From the NCBI GenBank assembly GCA_025499705.1, contig JAFMVE010000003.1, positions 124,001-188,000 on the forward strand: a stretch of 64,000 nt of DNA, given 5' to 3'. The position numbers and the translations under genes are program-made. This DNA comes from Carboxylicivirga caseinilyticus (GTDB taxonomy: Bacteria; Bacteroidota; Bacteroidia; Bacteroidales; Marinilabiliaceae). Numbering within the stretch: position 1 is the stretch's first letter; each line of letters opens with the position of its first letter. A model generated the notes under the pieces. It searched no databases. It was not told the DNA's origin and saw nothing but the letters and a program-made list of their open reading frames with translations. This document shows, in pieces, positions 48,533-57,119 of this stretch.

Positions 48533-48796
48533 TTAAACATTTTCTTTGATTTGCACATCAATATTGTATTCATCCAAAAGAGCCAGTGATTTTGAACATA
48601 TGTTAGATGTGCAAATCAGGCTAACTTTATATTTGGGTTCAACCTGTTGAATAGTTTTTGCGATTTCAATAATTTTTTGAGCATCCTTTCTGATAATCCG
48701 ACTTTTAATCAGTTTTACTATTCCAATATGGTTGTTGCCAAGCTCTTTTAACTGGATGCGTGTATGTAAACCGTAATATTTAGAATCGAGGTTCAT
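48533..48796 (-). CDS. Small hypothetical protein
   Basis: 87 residues, probably alpha/beta, with no signal peptide or membrane helix. The middle (VKLIKSRIIRKDAQKIIEIA) is basic, and the end has two cysteines (LICTSNICSKSLALLDEYNI). No family recognised. It lies between DUF493 and YchJ with 100-120 bp gaps on both sides and no obvious promoter. The codon use looks ordinary for the window, which supports it being a real gene. Confidence 0.55.
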   Translation of the reverse strand: MNLDSKYYGLHTRIQLKELGNNHIGIVKLIKSRIIRKDAQKIIEIAKTIQQVEPKYKVSLICTSNICSKSLALLDEYNIDVQIKENV

Positions 48797-48916
48797 ATAA
48801 ATAGTTTGTGATCTTAGTTTTGCTCTGATTATTTAATCAATATATTTTCAAAGGCTTGTCTGTTTCATAGTTTACTCTGATGATTCTCACTTCTGCCTAA
48901 TATCAACAGACTCACT

Positions 48917-49309
48917 TTACTGATGTTGTCCGGAAATATAATACCACTTACCATTTTCCTTTACAAAGCGCGAGTTTTCATGGATCGTTTCTATTTTTCC
49001 TCCCTCCGAGAAATAGGCTATAAAAACCACCCAACCTTCGGTGTCATTCTCGGTGCCAGCAATACTGTTTTTAACTTCCAGCTTAATCCATTGTACCGAT
49101 TTTGTCCAGCGCAGAATGTCTTTTCGTTCTTTTGTTGGACGAGTTGAAGGATGATGGCTGTTCATCAAATAATTAATATCTGCCAGAACATAGGCCGAAT
49201 AACGTGAGCGCATTAATGCTTCTGCAGTAGATGCTGACTGTTTACCGGTTAATATGGGTTGGCAACAATCTTCGAACGATTTCCCTGAGCCACAATAGCA
49301 ATTCGTCAT
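48917..49309 (-). CDS. YchJ-family SEC-C motif protein
   Basis: 130 residues. The N-terminal SEC-C type zinc motif is CYCGSGKSFEDCC, followed by the conserved TAEALMRSRYSAYVLADINY and HPSTRP segments of UPF0225/YchJ. The zinc motif is also found at the SecA C-terminus, where it binds SecB and ribosomes. The role of YchJ is unknown. It overlaps the upstream half-helicase gene by 4 nt (ATGA), so the two are translationally coupled. Confidence 0.87.
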   Translation of the reverse strand: MTNCYCGSGKSFEDCCQPILTGKQSASTAEALMRSRYSAYVLADINYLMNSHHPSTRPTKERKDILRWTKSVQWIKLEVKNSIAGTENDTEGWVVFIAYFSEGGKIETIHENSRFVKENGKWYYISGQHQ

Positions 49310-49920
49310 TCTACTTCAATTAACATTGGATTCTTCATGATGCGCTCTTCCATATCGTCAAATTTAAAATACCATGAATCTGACGATACCACTAACTGTG
49401 TATTTTTTATTCCATCAACGATGCGATATAGTATTGAATGACTTGAATTTTTGAAAAAATCAATGGCGTCATCCACCATTATTAACTTAACCTTGGTTAA
49501 TGGAATGCCGTTAATATTAACCAGTTCCTGTAAACGTTTGGTAGTTACAAAGAGTACATCCAAACCATCGTAAATTTCGTCTTTCTGATATTGCAATAAG
49601 CCATGGTCAAAAGCAACAAAACTGCGAAGTTCTAATCCTTTTGCCAGTTTTTGGAATTGCTCTTCAGCTTCGAATGCTTTTTCTTTTGATGAAACAATAA
49701 CGATAGCTCTGGGAGCTTCTTCAAAAGGTTCTTTTAATTGTTGAATCAGGCCAATTAACAAAGCAGTTGTTTTGCCACTTTTTTCAGGCGCAATCAAAAA
49801 TAAATCGGCGCCCGATTTAATTTTAGGTATAGCTAAACTCTGTATCTCCCGAGGTTCTTTATCTAATCCCAGATTAATAATATTTGAAACCAGTTCAGGA
49901 ATCAATTTTTTCAATTTCAT
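49306..49920 (-). CDS. Half DEAD-box helicase: single RecA-like domain with degenerate motifs
   Basis: 204 residues covering only the first RecA-like domain of a DEAD-box RNA helicase. Q-motif-like PREIQSLAIP, Walker A variant APEKSGKTTA, a VLFVTTKRLQELV (TPGR-like) stretch, and motif II as VDDA instead of DEAD are present. Domain 2, with the helicase-C motifs, is absent. The 4-nt overlap with ychJ and complete in-frame ending suggest a stable form rather than a random truncation. ATP hydrolysis is doubtful. It may be a nucleotide or RNA binding partner of YchJ. Confidence 0.78.
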   Translation of the reverse strand: MKLKKLIPELVSNIINLGLDKEPREIQSLAIPKIKSGADLFLIAPEKSGKTTALLIGLIQQLKEPFEEAPRAIVIVSSKEKAFEAEEQFQKLAKGLELRSFVAFDHGLLQYQKDEIYDGLDVLFVTTKRLQELVNINGIPLTKVKLIMVDDAIDFFKNSSHSILYRIVDGIKNTQLVVSSDSWYFKFDDMEERIMKNPMLIEVE

Positions 49921-49937
49921 ATTGGCCTGTTTTGCGG

Positions 49938-49945
49938 CAAAGTTA
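49938..49945 (-). promoter_or_regulatory. -7 element upstream of the half-helicase gene
   Basis: TAACTTTG on the minus strand, an exact match 18 nt before the ATG. No clear -33 box. Confidence 0.3.
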
Positions 49946-50177
49946 ATAAATCAGTATTGAAGAAAGAAGTCTGGATCTATAGATGTCGAAAAGACTTTTA
50001 TGTATTATTGATTGTTTTAATTTTCAATTAATAAAGTTTAGGGTACTACTACTTGGATCAGTTAATTGTATCTTACCTTGTGTCGATCAAATAAAAATTA
50101 CAATAGCTATCTGTTTCTGTATTATATGATACGGTATTTTCTTTGACGACTCCAATTTTTTATCTCCTTAAAAGTTG

Positions 50178-50207
50178 TTGGATTACCAACAGCATTTGCT
50201 ATTTTTG
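50178..50207 (+). promoter_or_regulatory. Promoter candidate for the SWIM-SNF2 gene
   Basis: TTG (50178-50180) followed about 20 nt later by TATTTTTG (50200-50207), 31 nt before the GTG start. Confidence 0.38.
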
Positions 50208-50238
50208 AAAGATTGACCAATTTCTAAAATACCGGATA

Positions 50239-53200
50239 GTGGAGCAAGCTAAAATAGACTATTTACAAAAGCAGATTGATCTTTATGCTAATGAGGAAAT
50301 TAAGGCGAAGGGCAAAAAGCTGTACCTCGATGGTAAAGTCAATTACAGGCTGTACAATAAAGAAACGGATACATACATATACTCTGTAAAAGGAGGACAG
50401 AATTACAAAGTTCAATTGAGTAATTTGACTACTAATAATTTAAAATGTAGTTGTTCCTGCCCTTTTATCTGGGGTAATATCTGTAAGCATGGTATTGCAT
50501 CCATCTATCATTTAATGGATTTTGGTGGTGCACAGGCGACTACACAGCTGTCAGATGTTAAAACAGAAGAGTTAAGTCTGCGCACTCCCGATGGTTACTT
50601 GCTCAAAGGATATAAGCAAATTACACTGGATGTTATTCGTGCCAATACTTTACCCAGTTTATTTAGTCGTTTTCGTTATGCGTATGGTTCTATCCAAATG
50701 GAAATTGGTGAGATAGAGAATAATAAGGTGGAGTTTGTGTTGAATTACGGCTACAAAGAAGATACAGTTTGGTTTGATAAAAAGGGTGATAGTGTATTTA
50801 TCAATTCCGAGAATCAGACAACGGGAAGAGGCTTAAGTGAATCAGAGATTATCTGTCTGTTAAAAATAGCAAAGTGCAAAACTTCAGATCTTCTGGATGA
50901 ACTGTTAAATCAGAAATACATAGATAACAGTCGTGAGTTAATGGAACAATATGGATTGCCATCCAATTCCAGTTTTCACCAGTTCTTTAAATTTCAGTTT
51001 CATCAGGATAAGGGATTGATTCCTGTAAACAAGGATACAACAATAGGTTTGTTGCCGGTTAATAATCCGATCAACAGCTTTTTACAACCATTAATCAGTG
51101 GTATTCAACCGCCAAAATTAAAGTTGCAAAGCACTGAGATTGATCTGAAGCAGGAGCGAGTGGTTGGTTTTTTAATGGAATTGCGTGAAGAAACTTCAGA
51201 ATGGGATAAAGATCCGTATTTCGAAGTAAAGGCAATCATTGGTAAACCTAATAAGGCACGCACTCAAATATCATCAAATCTCGATTTTTATGATGGTAAC
51301 GATGGCGCGTTCAATGTAGAAAAGCAATCCACTACCGATGAACTTCTTGCATTACTTGAGCAGGAAAAATTGAAGGATAATCCCTATGAGTATTATATGT
51401 GGCAGAGTAAGGTTATGCAATTGCTTGCTCTTGAGCCATATATTTACATGCAAACCAGCAATTCCTATAAAATCAGAAAAACTGATTTAAGAAACATAAA
51501 GATTGCAACCAAGCCAATCGATGCTTTTTATAAAGTAGTCGAAGACAGCGACTTTATCATGCTTCAGTTAAAGCTGAGGATGGATGGTAAAGTTTTGCCG
51601 AAGGAGGTGATTAGTCATGTTTATAAAGGTCAATATGTATATGAAATAAGCAATCAGTTTTGCATCCCACGTGATTTTAGGGTGGCTAACCTGATTAATA
51701 ATCATTTGCACGATGTGAAAATGGTTCGTACCCAGAAAGCATTATTCTGGGAAAAGGTGGTTCGCCCGTTAGCACAACATGTAGAAATTGATTTTTCTTC
51801 AGGAGCATACGATGTAGAGGTTATCGAGCTTGATTTTCATAATAAAAGGGTTTACCTGAGTGAGAAAGAAAATTACCTGATTGTGACACCCGAGGTTGAG
51901 TACCATCACATGGTTTCTGTACCCTTGATAAATACAGGTGATATTTTAATTGAAGAAGATGGTAAATGGATTCAGTACAAACGAAACTTTGAACTTGAAG
52001 AAGGATTTGCTGAGTTTTTAAGTTCATTGCATCCGCAGTTTGAAGAACAGATAGCCGAACGTAAATTTTATCTGCAATTCAACGAGTTTGTAGATGGATT
52101 ATGGTTTTACCGATTCTATGATTCGTTGGTTAGGAACGATGTGGAAGTGTTTGGCCTGAACGAACTGAAGAAGTTTAAATATTCACCCCACAAAGGTAAA
52201 ATCAGTACTACTATATCTTCAGGAACAGACTGGTTTGAAGTGGATGTGCAGGTTAGCTTTGGAGATAACTTTGTACAATTGGCTGACATACGAAAGGCAG
52301 TTAAAAACAACCAGCGCTATATCCAGTTAAGCGATGGATCAGTGGGTATTTTGCCCAAGGAATGGTATCATAGGTTCGAAAAATACTTCCGTCACGGGGA
52401 GGTGCAGGATAATAAGCTGACAGTTTCGAAACTTGGATTCTCTATCATTGATGAATTGTTTGATAGTATCGATAACAATGATGTGTTGATGGAGTTAAGT
52501 GAGAAGCATCGTCGTTTATCAAATTTTACCAGAATTGAAGAAACCAGCATTCCAGAATCCATAACAGCAGAATTACGTCCTTATCAGAAAGAAGGTTTAA
52601 ACTGGTTGAACTTTCTGAATGAGATGAAATGGGGTGGTATTCTTGCCGACGACATGGGTTTGGGTAAGACATTGCAGGTACTTACCTTTTTACAACATGT
52701 ACTTAAGAAAAACAGAGATACCAACCTGATTATTGTTCCTACATCGTTGCTTTTTAACTGGGAAAATGAGATACGTAAGTTTGCTCCCGAATTAAATGCT
52801 TATTACCATTATGGTGTTGGGAGGGCAACTGATTCAAGCGTATTTAATGGGTATGATGTAGTAATTACCAGCTATGGAGTATTACTTCGCGATGTACAGA
52901 TGTTGAGTAGCTTTCATTTTAACTATATTATTCTGGATGAATCACAGGCTATTAAAAACCCTTCATCACGCCGTTACAAAGCTGCTTGTTTGTTAAAAGG
53001 CTATAACCGACTTGCATTGACTGGTACACCTATTGAAAACAGTACTTTTGATTTGTATGCACAGATGAGCTTTGTGAATCGTGGTTTTTTGGGAGGTGTA
53101 ACCGCTTTTAAAGAAAACTATTCAAATCCGATTGATAAGGATAGTGATGATATCCGGGCAGCAGAACTTCAGAAGTTGATCAATCCTTTTGTATTACGTA

Positions 53201-53958
53201 GGACTAAAGAGATGGTAGCAACCGAGTTGCCCGATAAAACAGAAGATGTAATTTACTGTGAGATGGAACCTGCACAGCGAAAGGTTTATGATGCTTATCG
53301 AAATCATTTTCGTAACAAACTGATGGGACAGATTGAAACAGATGGTTTGGCTAAGTCTAAGATGATGGTGTTGGAAGCATTAACCCGTTTGCGTCAGATT
53401 TGTGATTCTCCACGATTGTTAAATGATGAAAGCATTGATACCAATGCATCGGTTAAAATTGATGAATTGGTTCAACATATTACCGAAAAAACGGCCAATC
53501 ATAAATTGCTAATTTTCTCCCAGTTTGTAAAGATGCTTGGCTTAATTCGCGATGAACTTCAAAAACGAAATATCAAGTTTGAGTATCTGGATGGACAAAG
53601 TTCAACCAAACAGCGTGAAGCTTCGGTTAACAATTTTCAGGATGATCAGGAACTACGTGTTTTCTTAATAAGTTTAAAGGCAGGAGGTACAGGTCTTAAT
53701 CTTACTGCCGCTGATTATGTTTACATTGTTGATCCATGGTGGAATCCGGCAGTGGAGAACCAGGCCATCGACCGTTGCTATCGTATTGGACAGGATAAAA
53801 AGGTTTTTGCTTATCGAATGATCTGTAAAAATACAGTAGAGGAAAAAATACTGAAACTTCAGGAAAAGAAAACAAAGATTGCCAATGATATTGTTCAGAC
53901 TGATGAAAACATTATGAAGAACATTGGGTTGGATGATATTCAGGATTTGTTTTCGTAA
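50239..53958 (+). CDS. SWIM zinc-finger SNF2-family helicase
   Basis: 1239 residues starting at GTG, since no in-frame ATG lies just upstream. An N-terminal SWIM zinc finger has ligands Cys72, Cys74, Cys82 and His84 (CSCPFIWGNICKH). A ~650-residue middle region follows. The C-terminal SNF2 motor has ADDMGLGKTLQVL (motif I), ILDESQ (motif II, DESQ), LTGTPIEN, then the helicase-C domain with LISLKAGGTGLNLT and DRCYRIGQDK. SWIM-SNF2 proteins remodel protein-DNA complexes, and their bacterial roles are largely undefined. It may be followed by two small genes, separated by a structured region. Confidence 0.92.
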   Translation: MEQAKIDYLQKQIDLYANEEIKAKGKKLYLDGKVNYRLYNKETDTYIYSVKGGQNYKVQLSNLTTNNLKCSCSCPFIWGNICKHGIASIYHLMDFGGAQATTQLSDVKTEELSLRTPDGYLLKGYKQITLDVIRANTLPSLFSRFRYAYGSIQMEIGEIENNKVEFVLNYGYKEDTVWFDKKGDSVFINSENQTTGRGLSESEIICLLKIAKCKTSDLLDELLNQKYIDNSRELMEQYGLPSNSSFHQFFKFQFHQDKGLIPVNKDTTIGLLPVNNPINSFLQPLISGIQPPKLKLQSTEIDLKQERVVGFLMELREETSEWDKDPYFEVKAIIGKPNKARTQISSNLDFYDGNDGAFNVEKQSTTDELLALLEQEKLKDNPYEYYMWQSKVMQLLALEPYIYMQTSNSYKIRKTDLRNIKIATKPIDAFYKVVEDSDFIMLQLKLRMDGKVLPKEVISHVYKGQYVYEISNQFCIPRDFRVANLINNHLHDVKMVRTQKALFWEKVVRPLAQHVEIDFSSGAYDVEVIELDFHNKRVYLSEKENYLIVTPEVEYHHMVSVPLINTGDILIEEDGKWIQYKRNFELEEGFAEFLSSLHPQFEEQIAERKFYLQFNEFVDGLWFYRFYDSLVRNDVEVFGLNELKKFKYSPHKGKISTTISSGTDWFEVDVQVSFGDNFVQLADIRKAVKNNQRYIQLSDGSVGILPKEWYHRFEKYFRHGEVQDNKLTVSKLGFSIIDELFDSIDNNDVLMELSEKHRRLSNFTRIEETSIPESITAELRPYQKEGLNWLNFLNEMKWGGILADDMGLGKTLQVLTFLQHVLKKNRDTNLIIVPTSLLFNWENEIRKFAPELNAYYHYGVGRATDSSVFNGYDVVITSYGVLLRDVQMLSSFHFNYIILDESQAIKNPSSRRYKAACLLKGYNRLALTGTPIENSTFDLYAQMSFVNRGFLGGVTAFKENYSNPIDKDSDDIRAAELQKLINPFVLRRTKEMVATELPDKTEDVIYCEMEPAQRKVYDAYRNHFRNKLMGQIETDGLAKSKMMVLEALTRLRQICDSPRLLNDESIDTNASVKIDELVQHITEKTANHKLLIFSQFVKMLGLIRDELQKRNIKFEYLDGQSSTKQREASVNNFQDDQELRVFLISLKAGGTGLNLTAADYVYIVDPWWNPAVENQAIDRCYRIGQDKKVFAYRMICKNTVEEKILKLQEKKTKIANDIVQTDENIMKNIGLDDIQDLFS

Positions 53959-53993
53959 TTAATCTTTCTTGGCATTGCAATTGTGTTACATGT

Positions 53994-54069
53994 AAGAGTA
54001 AAGTATTGTCCAGGCTATAACTGCTGATAAATGGGCAATTAAACTTTACTCTTCCTACTTAAATGTAGG
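53994..54069 (+). other. Tandem hairpins in the SNF2 3' intergenic region
   Basis: Large hairpin: 53994-54011 pairs with 54033-54053. This is 11 perfect outer pairs and 7 inner pairs (one G-T), with a 3-nt bulge and a 21-nt loop. Directly abutting it is CCTAC (54054-54058) with GTAGG (54065-54069), followed by ATTTTTGG. It could be a two-stem terminator, a processed mRNA 3' end or a small RNA. Confidence 0.55.
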
Positions 54070-54111
54070 ATTTTTGGAAATGTGTCAAACAAAAATGTAA
54101 AACAGTAGCCT

Positions 54112-54363
54112 ATGTCAATCGGAAATGCAATTAAATTTATTAAAACAGTTGATACAGACGATAGTTTTCGCAAGTCACTGTACCGTGTTAAGGGTGGTTG
54201 GGAAGGATTGAATAATTTTCTGCACCAGCGAGACCTGTTTTATTCACCTGATGAGTTTGAAGAGGCGTTTAATCACTTGCATACACAATGCCAGTTTGAA
54301 GAGCAGGCCGACAGATTATACAATGTTTTGAACCTATTAAAACTTGTATTGCAGGAGCAGTAA
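54112..54363 (+). CDS. Small hypothetical protein
   Basis: 83 residues, mostly helical and acidic, with no signal peptide. The layout (SIGNAIKFIKTVDTDDSFRK, then GGWEGLNNFLHQRDLFYSPD, ending LLKLVLQEQ) is reminiscent of the small Nif11-like/RiPP-leader helical fold, but similarity is too weak to assign. It is 153 bp after the SNF2 gene, beyond the double hairpin, and 28 bp before the next gene. Confidence 0.6.
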   Translation: MSIGNAIKFIKTVDTDDSFRKSLYRVKGGWEGLNNFLHQRDLFYSPDEFEEAFNHLHTQCQFEEQADRLYNVLNLLKLVLQEQ

Positions 54364-54391
54364 GCATTATTAATCTAAAAACAAATGGAAA

Positions 54392-54706
54392 ATGACTAAT
54401 GTAACATATCGTTCACTTACAGAAATTAAAGATTTAATTGAAGATTTGGGATTCGCCATCTCGTATCCGTACGATGATTTGATCTTTATCGACAGCAATG
54501 CATTTTTGGTTCAGTTCGATGATTCAAAGAAGTTTAGTTACTTCATTCATTTTAATAGTGAGTTAAAGGATGGAGCTAAAGAGAACCTTAAGCAACAATT
54601 GCTTGAGAGTAAGAAGGCCAAAAATCTTAAGATTGAATTTAAAGGAAGTTATACTATCAAACAGTCTTCTGAAGACGAACAGATAGATATTGTTTTTGGA
54701 AATTAA
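54392..54706 (+). CDS. Small hypothetical protein
   Basis: 104 residues, alpha/beta, with no signal peptide. It contains SLTEIKDLIEDLGFAISYPY, then DDLIFIDSNAFLVQFDD and a strongly charged C-terminal half. No family recognised. It follows the previous small gene by 28 bp and ends at a good terminator, so the pair likely forms one short operon. Confidence 0.62.
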   Translation: MTNVTYRSLTEIKDLIEDLGFAISYPYDDLIFIDSNAFLVQFDDSKKFSYFIHFNSELKDGAKENLKQQLLESKKAKNLKIEFKGSYTIKQSSEDEQIDIVFGN

Positions 54707-54730
54707 GTTGAGTAAAAATAATATGTGTAG

Positions 54731-54757
54731 GCCTCGGTTTTTCCGGGGCTTTTTTTG
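54731..54757 (+). terminator. Intrinsic terminator after the small-gene pair
   Basis: GCCTCGG (54731-54737) pairs with CCGGGGC (54743-54749) (one T-G pair), a five-T loop, then a run of eight T. Confidence 0.82.
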
Positions 54758-54811
54758 TGTTTACGTAATTGGATTGTATTTATATGGATCCTGAGCAATG
54801 GTTATAATTGA

Positions 54812-54838
54812 TTGACAAAAATGTTTTTTGTATCTTTT
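54812..54838 (+). promoter_or_regulatory. Promoter candidate for the cytochrome gene
   Basis: TTGACA (54812-54817) and TATCTTTT (54831-54838), 7 of 8 bases of the -7 consensus, about 60 nt before the ATG. Confidence 0.3.
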
Positions 54839-54897
54839 AATAGATAAAGGCCGACGTACAGTGAACGGGGATATTTTGAACGACTAAATCAAATGTC

Positions 54898-56862
54898 ATG
54901 AAAAAAAATCCATTTGTACTTGCCATATTTGTATTTGTAATTATTGTAGGTGCAGTTAATACCACTCTCAATGATTATTTTTTAGCTGGTTCACAACCCG
55001 GAGAATCAGGGAATTTTGAAAGTCCAAATCAATGCAACAACTGTCATGGAGGTTATGATCAGTTGGTTGAGCCGGTTTATAACTGGCGTGGGAGTATGAT
55101 GGCACAGGCGGCCAGGGATCCTTTATATCTTGCAAGTTTGGTAATTGCAAACCAGGATGCTCCAGAGTCGGGTGATTTATGTATTCGCTGTCATGCCCCG
55201 GTTGGGTGGTTAAGCGACCGTTCGGAACCTACTGATGGTTCAGCATTAACCGATGGGGATATGGAAGGTGTGCAATGCGATCTGTGTCATAAGATAGTGA
55301 AGCCAACCCCATTAGGTGTTAATCCTTTTCCGGATGATGTCAATTATACTGATCAGACTTATGTGGCAGATCAGGATTACCTTTCAACTATAACAGATAT
55401 TCCACCCCATGAAGGTAATGGTATGTATGCAGTACATTCCGGTGTAGATAAAAGAGGCCCATTTATAGATGCGACAGCTAAACATCAAATGGGATATTCA
55501 CCCTTTCATTCTCAGGCAGCATTATGTGGTACCTGCCATGATGTTAGCAATCCGGTTTTTAACAGGAGCGAAGACGGTAGTTATGTGCCCAATCAGCTAA
55601 ATCAATCTGTTTCTGACTTTTCGAAGTATACGATGTTTCCCAGTGAACGTACTTATAGTGAGTGGTTAATGAGTTCTTTTAATTCCCCGGAAGGAGTTTA
55701 TTCCGAAGCATTTGGTGGCAATAAGGCTAATGTTTCTACTTGTCAGGATTGCCATATGCAGGATGTATCTGGTTACGGAGCCAATAAAAGTGGAACTCCA
55801 TATCGTAATAATTTGCCATTACATGATTTTACAGGAGGAAATACCGTTGTTTCAAAAATGGTAGCCCAGTTATATCCTGATAAAATAGACCCATTAGCTT
55901 TGACTGCAGGGGAAATAAGAACCAACTACATGCTAAATAATGCTGCATTGCTTCAATTGGAACTTATTAATGAAGAGGATGCAATAAAGGCAGAGGTGAT
56001 GGTGATTAATCAATCAGGTCATAAATTACCTTCAGGCTATCCCGAAGGAAGGCGAATGTGGATTCAACTTCAGGCTTTCAATGCATTGGGGGCGTTAGTA
56101 TACGAATCGGGTGCTTATGACAATACAACCGGGGTTTTAACTAAGGAAAATACAAAGATTTATGAAATTAAGTTAGGAATGAGTGAAGATGTGGCAACAC
56201 TGGCCAGTGAAGATGGAATAAAAGAATATCAAGCGGGGGAATCTTTTCATTTTGTTTTAAATGATATGGTAGTGAAAGATAACAGAATGCCACCCATGGG
56301 ATTTACCAATGCCAACTTTGAAGCCATTCAGATTCCTGTTGTGGATTACGAATACGATGATGGCCAGTTCTGGGACGAGACTGAATATATTTTGCCGCTT
56401 GAAACAGATCGTGTGAATGTAAAACTGATGTATCAAACCATCTCAAAGGAATATGCTGATTTTTTAAGGGATGAGAATACTTCTAACAATGCAGGTCAGG
56501 TATTTTATGATCTTTATGTCGAGAATGGAATGTCAGCACCTGTAACAATGGTCGAGGAAGATATGTATGTTGATAATTCAACGCAGACAGATAATTGTAC
56601 TTTTGATGATGTAACATTAAGTATATATCCAAATCCAACCAGAGGCCAGATACAACTAAAATTGAACCTCCAGAAAGAAGAAAAAATTGATGTAAGAATA
56701 TATAACATGTCGGGCCGCTATATAAGAACTTTAATAAACAGACAAATGTCGCCGGGTCAATATGTTGAAGATTTTTATTTGTCGGATCTTAACAAAGGAA
56801 TGTATTTGATTCGTTTACAGGAAGGGCAGAAAGAACTCTCACAGAAGATAATTATTAGATAA
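54898..56862 (+). CDS. Five-heme c-type cytochrome with T9SS sorting domain
   Basis: 654 residues. A signal anchor or Sec signal (PFVLAIFVFVIIVGAVN) comes first. Five CxxCH heme sites follow: C46-H50, C95-H99, C127-H131, C210-H214 and C282-H286. The domain resembles cytochrome c554/multiheme families with extra His ligands. Residues about 345-560 form a beta-rich domain. The C-terminal ~75 residues are a type A T9SS sorting domain (LSIYPNPTRGQIQL, ending SQKIIIR). Heme must be attached in the periplasm before T9SS export, so the product is probably a surface or extracellular cytochrome. Partner and electron acceptor are unknown. Confidence 0.87.
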   Translation: MKKNPFVLAIFVFVIIVGAVNTTLNDYFLAGSQPGESGNFESPNQCNNCHGGYDQLVEPVYNWRGSMMAQAARDPLYLASLVIANQDAPESGDLCIRCHAPVGWLSDRSEPTDGSALTDGDMEGVQCDLCHKIVKPTPLGVNPFPDDVNYTDQTYVADQDYLSTITDIPPHEGNGMYAVHSGVDKRGPFIDATAKHQMGYSPFHSQAALCGTCHDVSNPVFNRSEDGSYVPNQLNQSVSDFSKYTMFPSERTYSEWLMSSFNSPEGVYSEAFGGNKANVSTCQDCHMQDVSGYGANKSGTPYRNNLPLHDFTGGNTVVSKMVAQLYPDKIDPLALTAGEIRTNYMLNNAALLQLELINEEDAIKAEVMVINQSGHKLPSGYPEGRRMWIQLQAFNALGALVYESGAYDNTTGVLTKENTKIYEIKLGMSEDVATLASEDGIKEYQAGESFHFVLNDMVVKDNRMPPMGFTNANFEAIQIPVVDYEYDDGQFWDETEYILPLETDRVNVKLMYQTISKEYADFLRDENTSNNAGQVFYDLYVENGMSAPVTMVEEDMYVDNSTQTDNCTFDDVTLSIYPNPTRGQIQLKLNLQKEEKIDVRIYNMSGRYIRTLINRQMSPGQYVEDFYLSDLNKGMYLIRLQEGQKELSQKIIIR

Positions 56863-56885
56863 AGTTGGGATAAAGATCCTTTCAC

Positions 56886-56916
56886 AGGGCATCAGATTTA
56901 TCGGGTGCTCTTTTTT
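56886..56916 (+). terminator. Intrinsic terminator after the cytochrome gene
   Basis: AGGGCATC (56886-56893) with GGTGCTCT (56904-56911), including two G-T pairs, and a following TTTTTT. Confidence 0.55.
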
Positions 56917-57119
56917 GTGAATTACATTAAACAGACTGATTGGTCTACCCGTATTTTTCCTGTTTTAATGTAAAAAATAACCGTTTCCACCTTAACTAAT
57001 GATTAGGATTGAAAATAAATATTAGTTTTGACTTCAATTAAAAATACCCTTCGTTTAATAAAATCCAGATCTAATCAAATTGATTTTTTAACGAGAGTCT
57101 TGAAGTAAATGCTGTATCA

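Larger units (their letters stand above)
49921..50238. other. 318-bp divergent promoter region
   Basis: Between the half-helicase and SNF2 genes. It has a TAnnTTTG element for each direction (49938-49945 minus; 50200-50207 plus). I see no ORF or hairpin of note. Confidence 0.6.

Noticed and set aside
54112-54706. The two small proteins as a RiPP leader or toxin-antitoxin system
   Set aside because: Similarity to Nif11-type helices is vague, no biosynthetic enzyme is near, and neither protein has toxin motifs.
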